In this document: piece by piece, positions 35,008-44,646 of the stretch
How positions within the stretch are numbered: the first letter of the stretch is position 1
Layout of the letters: each line of letters starts with the position of its first letter
Assembly (NCBI RefSeq): GCF_040438645.1
Contig: NZ_CP159253.1
Span: 5,260,501-5,324,500 of the forward strand
Source: Mesorhizobium sp. WSM2240
GTDB taxonomy: Bacteria > Pseudomonadota > Alphaproteobacteria > Rhizobiales > Rhizobiaceae
Direction: 5' to 3'
Length of the DNA: 64,000 bases
Program-made: the position numbers and the translations under genes
The notes under the pieces: model-generated
What the model was told of the DNA's origin: nothing
Database searches by the model: none
What the model saw: only the letters and a program-made list of their open reading frames with translations

Positions 35008-36030
35008 ATGACCGAAACCGTCACCATCGGCATGGAAGAGGCGCTGGCGCTGTGCGAAGGCGCAGCGAAGGGTGCAGGTGCAAGTGCTGAAGTCGCGGCT
35101 TCGCTGGCCCGGGCGGCGGTTGCTGCCGAAGCGGAAGGACAGGCATCGGTCGGGCTGGCGCATTTCACCGATTATCTCGAAGCCTTGGAAGCTGGCCGAA
35201 TCGACGGACAAGCCGTGCCCGAGATCACCCGCCCGGCCGGCGCGATCATCCGGTCCAATGCAAGAGGCGGCGCGGCGCATCCCGGATTCGACCGAGCGTT
35301 CGAAGACCTCGTCGACACGGCCCAGAAATTCGGCGTCGCAATCTTCAGCCAGAAGAACGCCTTCACCTGCGGCGCGCTCGGCTATTTCGCCGGGCGGCTG
35401 GCCGCACGCGGACTGGCGGCGCTGGCTGCGACCAACGGACCGGCGCTGGTTGCCGGCGCCGGCGGCACAAAGCCGGTCTACTCCACCAATCCGCTCGCCT
35501 TTGCCGCGCCTGCGGCGGGAGGGCCGCCGCTGCTGATCGACCAGTCCTCCAGCGCCACTGCGTTCGTCAATATCCGCAGGGCGGCCCACGCCGGCCAGAG
35601 CATCCCGGAAGGCTGGGCGCTGGATGCGGCGGGCAATCCGACCACGGATGCACGCGCCGCGGTCAAGGGAACACTGCTTGCCTTTGGCGGCAGCCGCGGC
35701 GCAAACATCGCGATGATGGTGGAAGTTCTTTCCGCAGGCCTGTCGGGCGCGAACTGGTCGCTCGATGCGCCGGCCTTCGCGACCGGCTCGGAATCCCCGG
35801 GCACGGGTTTGTTTGTGGTCGCCATCGAGCCGAAACTCCTCGACCCGGATTTCGAGACCCGGCTGCAATCGCAGATCGACCGGCTGTCCGGAGAATACGG
35901 AGTCCATATTCCCGGCGCGGGCAAAGTCGCGGCGCGGCAGAAATCTCGCGAACGGGGTCTCGCGGTTCCGCAGCCCGTCTACGACGAGATCGCCCGCCGC
36001 GCGGACCGCGGTTCTTTCCGAGACAGGTAA
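35008..36030 (+). CDS. Ldh2/malate-lactate dehydrogenase family NAD(P)H oxidoreductase (possible cyclic imino acid reductase)
   Basis: A 340-residue member of the Ldh_2 family, which includes AllD ureidoglycolate dehydrogenase and the delta1-piperideine/pyrroline-2-carboxylate reductases of the DpkA type. The nucleotide-binding core is seen in G-A-G-G-T-K-P-V-Y-S-T-N-P-L-A and D-Q-S-S-S-A-T-A-F. The family S-H-G-x-x-R segment reads S47-V48-G49-L-A-H52, so the expected His and Arg are replaced. Cotranscription with a basic amino acid importer suggests action on a 2-oxo or cyclic imino acid from arginine or ornithine. The start at 35008 is preferred to a TTG at 34999, which lies inside the permease gene. 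Confidence 0.84.
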   Translation: MTETVTIGMEEALALCEGAAKGAGASAEVAASLARAAVAAEAEGQASVGLAHFTDYLEALEAGRIDGQAVPEITRPAGAIIRSNARGGAAHPGFDRAFEDLVDTAQKFGVAIFSQKNAFTCGALGYFAGRLAARGLAALAATNGPALVAGAGGTKPVYSTNPLAFAAPAAGGPPLLIDQSSSATAFVNIRRAAHAGQSIPEGWALDAAGNPTTDARAAVKGTLLAFGGSRGANIAMMVEVLSAGLSGANWSLDAPAFATGSESPGTGLFVVAIEPKLLDPDFETRLQSQIDRLSGEYGVHIPGAGKVAARQKSRERGLAVPQPVYDEIARRADRGSFRDR

Positions 36031-36310
36031 GCTTCGTCTTCGTGGCCAAATCCGGAAACCAGTCGGTGGTGCGGCGTCGCGCCTATACCACGATCAGGCT
36101 GGCATTCAGGGGATAACGGCATCGAGGTCGCCCAGCCCACGGTTCAGGTGGGAGATGATGAGAAGTCGGCGGCGGCCGCCTCAACAACGACCGCAATGAT
36201 GCGCAAGAAGGCCATCGAGGCGGTGCGGGCCTGGAGCCGTTCTCATCTAAACTGAAGTGTTCTGCCGGAGGAAATTCCGGTCAAGATCAAAGGATTTGTA
36301 GCAGCGCCGG

Positions 36311-37282
36311 TTACTGCTCGTTCCACTGCGCATCACCCCAATCCAGCCGCCTCGCGGCCTTGAACGCCGCACCCTCGCGCCGGGTCACGAGCCGCTCGGT
36401 TGCGGCGCCGTTGGCCTGGCATAGCTTCAGCCGCACTGTCCCGCTCGCCGTCTGAGGCGGCGCCAGCACGCGGGCGGCTGGCGCATCGGCGGGCGTTCTG
36501 GACGCGGCGATGAAAATGTATTTCTCGTCTTCCCACGGCACATCGCCGCCCTTGGCGAGGCGATGCAGCCTGGAGCGCGCGACGCGGCGTGCGAAATGGC
36601 ACCAGTCGGGCGCAACGAGCGGGCAGGCGGCGCTATGCGGGCAGGGTGCGGCGAGATGGGCGCCGGCCGCGATAAGGCGCGACCGGACGGCCAATATGCG
36701 CTGCCAGCCAGCCGGCGTGCCGGGCTCGACGACGACAAGCGTGTCGCGCGTCAGGGCCCACAGCCGGTCGATCAGGGGCTCGATCGCCGATGGCTGAAGC
36801 TCGTCCAACACATAGGCGAGGGTGACCAGATCGGCGGGCTTCAGGTCGGCGAGCCCGGTGGCGAGGTCCGCGGCCAGCCACTCGGCGCGCACCGGCGCTG
36901 CCTCCGTGAGCTGTTTTCCGACGCGGCGAATCGCTTCGCTGGTCTCGACCAGCGTTGCGGTCTCCAGGCTTTCGAAACAGTCGCGGGCGGCCCACAGCGC
37001 CGTTCCCGGACCCGCGCCGACATCGAGAAGGCTTTTCGGAGCAAGTTCCGGCAGCACTTCGGCGACAGACCCTAGGCTGGCGCGGACCGCCGCATAAGTG
37101 GCCGGCAATCGTGTCGCCAGATAGGCTTTCGCCGCGAGATCGTCGGATATATGCAGCCTGCCGTCCCGGACTTCGCTGCGGTAACGGCGCGAAAGCAGGT
37201 CAGCCGCCTGCTTCAACTCCGAAAGAGATGTGCCTTCCAGCACCTGCTCTACGGCCTGCCGGAGTGGGGGAGGAAGTTCCAT
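36311..37282 (-). CDS. Rsm22/METTL17-family small-ribosomal-subunit assembly methyltransferase-like protein
   Basis: A 323-residue class I methyltransferase-fold protein of the Rsm22 family, which acts on the (mito)ribosomal small subunit. The SAM-type motif D-V-G-A-G-P-G-T-A is at 87-95. A cysteine cluster C214-x5-C220-x7-C228 with a fourth C288 in L-K-L-C-Q matches the spacing of the [4Fe-4S] cluster ligands described for human METTL17. Iron-sulfur binding is therefore likely. It is followed after 15 bases by the Hsp70-like gene's stop region on the same strand, so the two form an operon in the order Hsp70-like then Rsm22. Confidence 0.88.
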   Translation of the reverse strand: MELPPPLRQAVEQVLEGTSLSELKQAADLLSRRYRSEVRDGRLHISDDLAAKAYLATRLPATYAAVRASLGSVAEVLPELAPKSLLDVGAGPGTALWAARDCFESLETATLVETSEAIRRVGKQLTEAAPVRAEWLAADLATGLADLKPADLVTLAYVLDELQPSAIEPLIDRLWALTRDTLVVVEPGTPAGWQRILAVRSRLIAAGAHLAAPCPHSAACPLVAPDWCHFARRVARSRLHRLAKGGDVPWEDEKYIFIAASRTPADAPAARVLAPPQTASGTVRLKLCQANGAATERLVTRREGAAFKAARRLDWGDAQWNEQ

Positions 37283-37297
37283 TGTGCGCCTTGTGTC

Positions 37298-38560
37298 TCA
37301 GGCAGCGCCGAATTTCCGGTTGGCGTCGAGCGCCAGGCCAAGACCGACGCTGCCGAACATGTCGCCCTCGACCGCGACCGCGGCCGGAAACATGTCCAAC
37401 ACGCACTGCTTTAGCAACGGAATGGCGGTCGAGCCGCCGGTCAGGAACAGCGTCGTGATCGCCGTCGGCTTTACCTGCGCGTCGCGCAGCGTGCCGGAGA
37501 TGACATCGGTGATCTTCCGCACGGCTTCCTCGATCGTCGCATTCAGGCCGGCCTGGGTTATGGGCAGGCTCAGCAGCTCGTCGGTCAGGCGCAGTTCCAT
37601 CGCTGTCTCCGCCAAATCCGTCAGCTCGATCTTGGCGCGTTCGATCTTTGATGCCAGCAAATGCCCCTGCCTGTGCCTGACGATGTCGATCATCCGGTCG
37701 ACCAGTTCCGGCCGCGCCGCCTCGTAGCGGATCTGGCGAAGATCGGTCATCGCCTTGTTCGAGTAAAGCAGGTTGATGCGCTGCCATGTGGCGAGATCGA
37801 AGAAATAGCCGGCCGGCAAATTGCGCTTGCCGTCCTTGGTCTGCGTCTTGTAGCCGAGTTCCGGCATCAGATGCGCCATCGAAAGCAGCCGGTCGAAATC
37901 TGTGCCGCCTATATGGACGCCGGTGCTGGCCAGTATGTCGTCCTTGCGGGCGGCGGCGGCGGCGCGCTCGGGCGAGACCCGTACGATCGAGAAGTCGGAC
38001 GTGCCGCCGCCAATGTCGACGATCAGCACCAACTCTTCTCTCGTGACACTCTGCTCGTAATCGAGCGCGGCGGCGATCGGCTCGAACTGGAATGCGATAT
38101 GCTTGAAGCCCTGGGCGCGGGCGGCCTTTTCGAGCTGCGCCTGCGCCTCCGCGTCGGCTAGCGGGTCGCCGTCGACGAAATGCACCGGACGGCCGAGCAC
38201 GACGGTATCGACGGTCTCGCCCAGCTCGGCGTCGAGCCGGCCTTTGAGGTAGCCGATGAACGAGCCGATAATGTCTGAGAAGGCGATAGAACGCGCCTTG
38301 ATCCGGGTCTTTTCATGGATCAGTGACGAGCCGAGCACGCTTTTCAGCGCCCGCAGCAGGCGGCCTTCGGCATGGTCGGTGTAGTCCTCGATGGCGCGCC
38401 TGCCGAAATACGTGAAATTGTCCTCGAAATTGTAGAATACCGCGCTCGGCATGGTGACGTGGTCGCCCTCGAGCTGAACCAGCCGCGGGCGGCCGCCATT
38501 CATCACCCCGACGGTGGAGTTGGAAGTGCCAAAGTCTATTCCGCCGCTGACCGGTCGCAT
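37298..38560 (-). CDS. Hsp70 family protein, short YegD-like form
   Basis: A 420-residue actin-like ATPase carrying only the nucleotide-binding half of Hsp70 plus a short tail. Phosphate-1 is G-I-D-F-G-T-S-N-S-T-V-G-V (7-19), phosphate-2 is L-I-V-D-I-G-G-G-T-S-D-F, and the adenosine motif is L-F-L-T-G-G-S-T-A-I-P. No DnaK-type substrate-binding domain is present, as in E. coli YegD. Client and role are unknown. The ATG at 38560 is chosen; the open frame further upstream to 39028 belongs to antisense of glnD. It is divergent from glnD across 195 bases. Confidence 0.9.
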   Translation of the reverse strand: MRPVSGGIDFGTSNSTVGVMNGGRPRLVQLEGDHVTMPSAVFYNFEDNFTYFGRRAIEDYTDHAEGRLLRALKSVLGSSLIHEKTRIKARSIAFSDIIGSFIGYLKGRLDAELGETVDTVVLGRPVHFVDGDPLADAEAQAQLEKAARAQGFKHIAFQFEPIAAALDYEQSVTREELVLIVDIGGGTSDFSIVRVSPERAAAAARKDDILASTGVHIGGTDFDRLLSMAHLMPELGYKTQTKDGKRNLPAGYFFDLATWQRINLLYSNKAMTDLRQIRYEAARPELVDRMIDIVRHRQGHLLASKIERAKIELTDLAETAMELRLTDELLSLPITQAGLNATIEEAVRKITDVISGTLRDAQVKPTAITTLFLTGGSTAIPLLKQCVLDMFPAAVAVEGDMFGSVGLGLALDANRKFGAA

Positions 38561-38755
38561 AATGGGTCCCGAGATCGTGGAGATTGCCGCCCGAAAGCGG
38601 AGTGAGGCGGTTACACAAGGATGCCGGCAATGTCGAGGCCGCATGGCGCATTGCAGCTCTGCGGCAATCTCGCCGATGCACGCGTCCGGCCATACCCATA
38701 CCGGCAGAAACGCGCTATAGACGCCGCGCTGAAAGCGGAGATTCCACCCGGCGCG

Positions 38756-41563
38756 ATGGCCAAGATTGCCCTGAAACTGGACGAACTGATCGATGGCGCA
38801 GCACTCCGCTGCGAGTTGACGGCGCTGACTGCAGCCTTTGAGGGCGACGGCTCGAGCCCGGCTGTTCGCGCGAAGGTTCTCGCAATTCTGAAGGAGCGCA
38901 TCGCGACCGGACGGGCAGTGGCGGAACGGATGCTGACCGAGGACGGCGGCGGCACGGCTTGCGCGTCCAGGCTGTCGCATCTGATGGACGAAATTATCCG
39001 CGCGCTCTATGACTTCGCCGCGACGCATGTGTATCGCGCAAAAAACCCCTCATCGGCCGAGCGCATGGCGGTGGTCGCCGTAGGCGGCTACGGGCGCGGC
39101 ACGCTGGCGCCGGGCTCGGACATCGACCTCCTGTTCCTCCTGCCATACAAGCAGACGCCATGGGGCGAGCAGATCGTCGAATACATGCTCTATATGCTAT
39201 GGGACATGGGGCTGAAGGTCGGCCACGCTACCCGCAATATCGACGAGTGCCTGCGTCTGTCGCGCTCCGACATCACCATCCGCACCTCGATTCTGGAAGC
39301 GCGCTATTTGTGGGGCGAGCGCAAGCTCTACGACGAGTTGCTGGCGCGCTTCGACAAGGAAGTGGTGAAGAATACCGGCGCGGAATACGTCCAGGCCAAG
39401 CTCGCCGAGCGTGACGACCGCCACGCCAAGGCCGGCGAAAGCCGCTATCTGGTCGAGCCCAACGTCAAGGACGGCAAGGGCGGTCAGCGCGACCTGCACA
39501 CGCTGTTCTGGATCGCCAAGTATTTCTACCGGGTGCGCACCGGCGAAGAACTGGTCGAGCAGGGCGTGTTCACGCGGGCCGAATACAACCAGTTCCTCAA
39601 AGCCGAGGATTTCCTGTGGGCGGTGCGCTGCCACATGCATTTCCTCACCGGCAAGGCCGAAGAGCGCCTGCACTTCGACATACAGCGCGATATCGCCGAG
39701 CGGCTCGGCTACACCAGCCATCCCGGCCTCTCAGCCGTCGAGCGCTTCATGAAGCACTACTTCCTGATCGCCAAGGATGTCGGCGATCTGACCCGCATCT
39801 TCTGCGCGGCTCTGGAGGAGGAGCAGGCCAAGCACGTGCCGGGCTTCAACCGGATCTTTCTCACCTTCTCCAGACGCCGGCGAAAACTTGCCGGCACCAG
39901 CGACTTCATCGTCGACAACCACCGCATCAACGTCGCCGACGATCAGGTTTTTGTGCGCGATCCGGTCAATTTGGTGCGGCTGTTCTGGTTCGCCGACAGG
40001 CATGGGCTCGAATTCCATCCCGACGCTTTGAAGCTGCTGACGCGTTCGCTCCGCCTGGTCGACAGGAGCCTGCGACGCGACGCCGAGGCCAATCGGCTGT
40101 TCCTCGACATATTGACCTCCGACCGCAACCCGGAGCTCAATCTGCGGCGGATGAACGAAGCCGGGCTTCTCGGCAAGCTGATCCCTGATTTCGGCAAGAT
40201 CGTCGCCATGATGCAGTTCAACATGTATCATCACTATACGGTCGACGAGCATCTCCTGCGCTGTATCGGCGTCCTGTCGGAAATCGAGCGCGGTGGCGGC
40301 GAGAAGATACACCCGCTGTCTCACAAGCTGATGCCGGGTCTGAGGAATAAGCGCGAGGCGCTCTACGTCGCGGTGCTGCTGCACGACATCGCCAAAGGCC
40401 GCCCCGACGACCATTCCGAGGCGGGCGCAAAGATCGCCCGGCGGATCTGCCCGCATATGGGCCTGTCTCCTGCCGATACCGAAACGGTGGCCTGGCTGGT
40501 GGAAAACCATCTGGCGATGTCGATGACAGCGCAGACCCGCGATTTGAACGACCGTAAGACGATCGAGGATTTTGCCGCGTTGGTGCAGTCGGTGGAGCGG
40601 TTGAAGCTGCTTCTGGTGCTGACCGTCTGTGACATACGCGGTGTCGGGCCGGGCGTCTGGAATGGCTGGAAGGGGCAACTGCTGAGGACGCTCTACTACG
40701 AGACCGAGCTTCTCCTGACCGGCGGCTTCTCGGAAGTGGCGCGCGTCGAGCGGGCGGCGCAGGCGCGCGAAGTGCTGGCCGAAAATCTTGCCGGCTGGCC
40801 CGATGCGGCGCGCAAGCGCACCGTTGGCCTGCATTACGAAAACTACCTCTTGGCCGTCGATCTGAAGGATCAGCTGCGCCACGCCGAGTTCATCCGCGCG
40901 GCCGACGAAGCCGGCAAGAAACTGGCCACCATGGTCAAGACGCACGAATTCGAGGCGGTGACGGAAATCACCGTTCTGGCGCAGGACCACCCGCGCCTGC
41001 TGTCGGTGATCGCCGGGGCCTGTGCGGCCGCCGGCGCCAACATCGTCGACGCGCAGATTTTCACCACGTCTGACGGGCGCGCGCTGGACACGATCCTGAT
41101 CTCCAGGGAATTCGACCGTGACGAGGACGAGCGGCGGCGTGCCGAACGGGTGGGAACGCTGATCGAGGACGTCCTTTCGGGCAAGAGCTGGCTGCCCGAG
41201 ATGATCGCGAAACGGACCAAGCCGAAACGCGGCTCCAAGGCGTTCCGCATCGAACCGCGCGTTGAAATCCGCAACACGCTGTCGAACCGGTTTTCCGTGA
41301 TCGACGTCTCGGGGCTGGACCGGCCGGGCCTGCTGTCGGAAATCACCGGCGCGCTGTCAGACCTTTCGCTGGACATCGCCTCGGCGCACATCACGACGTT
41401 CGGCGAAAAGGTCATCGACACCTTCTATGTCAGTGATCTGACAGGCCAGAAGATCGACAACCCGGCGAGGCTCCAGACCATACGCAATCGGCTCATTGCC
41501 ACGCTCAACGGCGAGGCAGGCCAGCGCGGCGTCAAGGCGCGCGTCTCCGCCGCTGCCGAATGA
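38756..41563 (+). CDS. glnD: Bifunctional PII uridylyltransferase / uridylyl-removing enzyme
   Basis: A 935-residue nitrogen-sensor protein that uridylylates PII when glutamine is low and deuridylylates it when glutamine is high. Domains in order: nucleotidyltransferase with [17 protein letters not shown] (110-126); GlnD linker; HD domain (Y-T-V-D-E-H-L-L-R and L-L-H-D-I-A-K-G-R); and two C-terminal ACT domains ([14 protein letters not shown] and [14 protein letters not shown]). The ATG at 38756 ([13 protein letters not shown]) fits rhizobial homologues in length. Upstream in-frame ATGs at 38621 and 38630 would add about 42-45 unrecognised residues. murJ follows after 37 bases. Confidence 0.97.
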   Translation: MAKIALKLDELIDGAALRCELTALTAAFEGDGSSPAVRAKVLAILKERIATGRAVAERMLTEDGGGTACASRLSHLMDEIIRALYDFAATHVYRAKNPSSAERMAVVAVGGYGRGTLAPGSDIDLLFLLPYKQTPWGEQIVEYMLYMLWDMGLKVGHATRNIDECLRLSRSDITIRTSILEARYLWGERKLYDELLARFDKEVVKNTGAEYVQAKLAERDDRHAKAGESRYLVEPNVKDGKGGQRDLHTLFWIAKYFYRVRTGEELVEQGVFTRAEYNQFLKAEDFLWAVRCHMHFLTGKAEERLHFDIQRDIAERLGYTSHPGLSAVERFMKHYFLIAKDVGDLTRIFCAALEEEQAKHVPGFNRIFLTFSRRRRKLAGTSDFIVDNHRINVADDQVFVRDPVNLVRLFWFADRHGLEFHPDALKLLTRSLRLVDRSLRRDAEANRLFLDILTSDRNPELNLRRMNEAGLLGKLIPDFGKIVAMMQFNMYHHYTVDEHLLRCIGVLSEIERGGGEKIHPLSHKLMPGLRNKREALYVAVLLHDIAKGRPDDHSEAGAKIARRICPHMGLSPADTETVAWLVENHLAMSMTAQTRDLNDRKTIEDFAALVQSVERLKLLLVLTVCDIRGVGPGVWNGWKGQLLRTLYYETELLLTGGFSEVARVERAAQAREVLAENLAGWPDAARKRTVGLHYENYLLAVDLKDQLRHAEFIRAADEAGKKLATMVKTHEFEAVTEITVLAQDHPRLLSVIAGACAAAGANIVDAQIFTTSDGRALDTILISREFDRDEDERRRAERVGTLIEDVLSGKSWLPEMIAKRTKPKRGSKAFRIEPRVEIRNTLSNRFSVIDVSGLDRPGLLSEITGALSDLSLDIASAHITTFGEKVIDTFYVSDLTGQKIDNPARLQTIRNRLIATLNGEAGQRGVKARVSAAAE

Positions 41564-41600
41564 TCACCAACAACACAGCCGTTCCGGAAGCCCACAAGCG

Positions 41601-43202
41601 ATGAGCCTGGTCAAAAAATTCGCCGGCGTGGGAAGCGCCACCATGGCAAGCCGCCTGCTGGGCTTCGTCCGCGAGGCGCTGATCGCGGCGACTCTGGGCG
41701 CCGGGCCAGTGACCGACGCCTTCTACGCCGCCTTCCGCTTCCCGAATCTCTTCCGCCGGCTTTTCGCCGAGGGAGCGTTCAACACTGCTTTCATCCCGCT
41801 CTTCGCCAAGGAACTGGAAGGCGGCGGCATGGAGGCGGCGCGGAAATTCGGCGAGGACGTGCTGTCCGTACTCATTGCGACGCTGCTCGTCCTGTCGGCC
41901 GGTGCTATCATCGCAATGCCGTTCCTCGTATCGACGATCATCGCGCCGGGCTTTTCCGACACGCCGGACAAGTTCGACCTGACCGTACTGATGACCCGCA
42001 TCATGTTCCCGTATCTCTTCTGCATGTCGATGGTCGCCATGCTGTCGGGCGTGCTGAATTCGATGCGGCGCTATTTCCTCGCCGCGTTCGTGCCGGTCCT
42101 ACTCAATATCGTCCTGATTCTGGTCCTGATGGCGGCGCTGCGCGGCGGCGTGGACGACCGCCTGACCGGCCTTTGGCTTGCCTGGGGTGTATTCCTGTCG
42201 GGCGTACTGCAACTCGTCTTCCTCGTCTGGGGTGTCTGGCGGGAAGGTTTTTCGATGCGGCTCCGGCTGCCGAGGCTGACGCCCGACGTGAAGCGCCTGC
42301 TCATCCTGATGGGGCCAGCGCTCCTCACGGGCGGCGTCGTTCAGATCAACCTCCTTGTCGGCCAAATCATCGCCTCGGCCCAGGACAACGCCATCAGCCT
42401 GCTCAACTTCGCCGACCGCATCAACCAGCTTCCGCTCGGCGTCATCGGCGTGGCGGTCGGTGTGGTGCTGTTGCCGGAACTGTCGCGGGCGCTGCGCAGC
42501 GGCGACCATGCCGACGCGGAGCATCTCCAGAACCGCTCGCTCGAATTCGCGCTAGGCCTGACGCTGCCCGCCGCGATCGGGCTGATCGCCATGCCCGGCC
42601 CGATCGTCGCAATGCTTTATGAGCGCGGCGAATTCACCGCCGAGGCGACTGTGCTGACCGCGCAGGCCCTCGCCGCCTTCGCTGCGGGCCTGCCCGCCTA
42701 CGTCTTGATAAAGGTGTTCTCGCCGGCTTTCTTCGCCCGCGAGGACATGAAGACGCCCATGTGGTTCTCGATCGTCGCGGTCGCTGTCAATATCGTCGCG
42801 AGCCTGGCGCTGTTCCCGATCTACGGCCATGTGGCGATCGCGCTGGCCACCACGGTCTCGGCCTGGCTCAATCTTCTGCTTCTCGCCGGCACGCTGTGGG
42901 CGCGAAACGATTTCCGGCCGTCTGCCGTCACGGCCAGGCGCGTCGTGTTGATCGCGACGGCGAGTTTCGCCATGGGCGCACTGATATGGGTGCTGCAGAT
43001 GCTGCTTGCGCCGATGATGGAAAACCCGTCGGGCCTGGTTCGTCTTGCCGCCGTGCTGGCGATCATCGCCGCCGCGGCGATCACCTATTTCGCCATTGTC
43101 ATTGGCACCGGCGCGGTCGATAGACAGCAACTGGTCGGCGTCGTCCGGCGCAGAAGAGGCCGCCCTATCGAAGCCGGGACGGCGGCATCCGATCCGGAAT
43201 AG
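41601..43202 (+). CDS. murJ: Lipid II flippase MurJ (MviN)
   Basis: A 533-residue polytopic membrane protein of the MOP superfamily that flips peptidoglycan lipid II across the inner membrane. It shows the N-terminal signature S-A-T-M-A-S-R-L-L-G-F-V-R-E-A, D-A-F-Y-A-A-F-R-F-P-N-L-F-R-R-L-F-A-E-G-A-F and Q-L-P-L-G-V-I-G-V-A-V-G-V-V-L-L-P. The start at 41601 is set by this signature; longer frames back to 41496 overlap glnD and add nothing. It is the middle gene of the conserved glnD-murJ-trpS series. Confidence 0.97.
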   Translation: MSLVKKFAGVGSATMASRLLGFVREALIAATLGAGPVTDAFYAAFRFPNLFRRLFAEGAFNTAFIPLFAKELEGGGMEAARKFGEDVLSVLIATLLVLSAGAIIAMPFLVSTIIAPGFSDTPDKFDLTVLMTRIMFPYLFCMSMVAMLSGVLNSMRRYFLAAFVPVLLNIVLILVLMAALRGGVDDRLTGLWLAWGVFLSGVLQLVFLVWGVWREGFSMRLRLPRLTPDVKRLLILMGPALLTGGVVQINLLVGQIIASAQDNAISLLNFADRINQLPLGVIGVAVGVVLLPELSRALRSGDHADAEHLQNRSLEFALGLTLPAAIGLIAMPGPIVAMLYERGEFTAEATVLTAQALAAFAAGLPAYVLIKVFSPAFFAREDMKTPMWFSIVAVAVNIVASLALFPIYGHVAIALATTVSAWLNLLLLAGTLWARNDFRPSAVTARRVVLIATASFAMGALIWVLQMLLAPMMENPSGLVRLAAVLAIIAAAAITYFAIVIGTGAVDRQQLVGVVRRRRGRPIEAGTAASDPE

Positions 43203-43326
43203 GCCGAGTGGCCGAGGCTTTTGCTAAAACTGTTCGACGTCCCGACACCGGTTTCTTAACGAAATGCGTCCAGAACGGTGACCTGCCGGCTGGTGCGTAA
43301 GCGCCGGTCGCCTGTCGGGTGGGGGC

Positions 43327-44526
43327 ATGCAGATGAGCGGCAGACTCTATTACGTCGACTGGTTGAGGGTCATCGCCTTCGCCATTCTCGTCGTCTATCA
43401 CTGCTCGGTCGCGTTCTTTCCCGACATGTCCTGGCTGATGAAAAGCGCTCAGGGAAGCGAAACGCTCTCGCTAGTGATGAAATTCCCACGCGCCTGGCGG
43501 CTGGCGTTGCTGTTCTTCGTTTCGGGCATGGGTACGTGGTTTGCGTTCCGCTCCAATGCCGGGCTGGCCTTCCTGAAGGACCGGACCATTCGCCTTTTGG
43601 TGCCGCTGCTATTTGCCATGTGCGTCATCATCGTGCCGCAGGTCTGGTTCGAGCGCGTCTACGAGGACGGCTATGACGGCTCGCTGATGAGCTTCTGGCT
43701 GACACGTTACTTCACCGAAGGCAAATACCCGCAGGGCAATTTCACCTGGGCGCATATGTGGTTCGTCGCCTACCTGCTGGTGATGGCGTTCCTGTGCTAT
43801 CCCATTTTCCGGCTGATCATCGACCCGCGCATGCGCCGGCTGACCGGCTGGTTCGAGACCGTGGCCCGCTCCAACGCAATCTACCTTTTGTTTCTGCTGC
43901 CGCTGGTGCTCAACATCGCGCTGTCGCCGATCTTCCCGCGCCAGACCAACTCGCTCTACAATGACGGCGCCTGGTTCGCCGTGTGGGCTAGTTGGTTCGG
44001 GCTCGGCTTCCTCGTCGCGCGCCACCACCACGCGGTAATCGAGGCGATCGTCGAGCGTCGCTGGTTGAGCGCGTCCTTTGCATTGGCGCTTACCGTGATG
44101 CTCTACCGGCATTCATGGGCCGCCGATCCGGATGACGCTTTCATCGGCGATTACGACAACATGACCGTGCTCTACAAGACGGCCCTCTTCGGCCTTGCCT
44201 GGAGCATGATCCTCACAGCCGTGGGTTTCGGCGCGCTTCATTTGAACCGGAAGAGCAATGGACTTGCCTGGCTGAATCGCAAGATATTCCCGCTCTATAT
44301 CGTGCATCAGACCATTATCATCGCCGCGCTGTTCTACATCCTGCCGCTGGACGCGGTCGTGGCGGCAAAGATGTCGCTCGTGCTGCTTGCGACGATCGGC
44401 GGGTCGTTGGTGTTGTGCCTCCTGTTCGAACAACTCCCCTGGCCGTTCCGCGCCCTTGTTGGTCTTCCCGAACGGCCTGCCGGCGCGCCCGCGCCTGAAA
44501 AGAGCACGGTTCCGCTGCGCTATTAG
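43327..44526 (+). CDS. Acyltransferase 3 family membrane protein
   Basis: A 399-residue protein with about ten membrane helices and the acyltransferase-3 N-terminus Y-Y-V-D-W-L-R-V-I-A-F-A-I-L-V-V-Y-H-C. The D-x-L-R and the histidine near residue 26 are the expected catalytic elements. It is closest in style to OpgC/glucan or surface-polysaccharide acyl- or succinyl-modifying enzymes; acceptor and acyl donor cannot be told. It lies between murJ and trpS on the same strand, an insertion into an otherwise conserved series. GGTGGGGGC precedes the ATG. Confidence 0.88.
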   Translation: MQMSGRLYYVDWLRVIAFAILVVYHCSVAFFPDMSWLMKSAQGSETLSLVMKFPRAWRLALLFFVSGMGTWFAFRSNAGLAFLKDRTIRLLVPLLFAMCVIIVPQVWFERVYEDGYDGSLMSFWLTRYFTEGKYPQGNFTWAHMWFVAYLLVMAFLCYPIFRLIIDPRMRRLTGWFETVARSNAIYLLFLLPLVLNIALSPIFPRQTNSLYNDGAWFAVWASWFGLGFLVARHHHAVIEAIVERRWLSASFALALTVMLYRHSWAADPDDAFIGDYDNMTVLYKTALFGLAWSMILTAVGFGALHLNRKSNGLAWLNRKIFPLYIVHQTIIIAALFYILPLDAVVAAKMSLVLLATIGGSLVLCLLFEQLPWPFRALVGLPERPAGAPAPEKSTVPLRY

Positions 44527-44646
44527 CGTAGTCGTCGCCTGGAGTTCGCCCGTGCGCAAGGCTTGATCGCGCACGCGCCTTCGTCCATAAGCGCAACTCG
44601 ATTTTCGCCGCGCGCGAAACGGCCCTCCACAAGCCACGAGGAAACC

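Noticed and set aside
36031..36310. Small open frames between the Ldh2 and Rsm22 genes
   Set aside because: Two short frames (about 36042-36119 and one ending at 36255) have no ribosome site or recognisable sequence. The 280 bases are treated as non-coding.
38621..38755. Extended glnD start at 38621 or 38630
   Set aside because: The extra N-terminal residues do not resemble GlnD and extend far into the divergent promoter region; the start at 38756 fits the family length.
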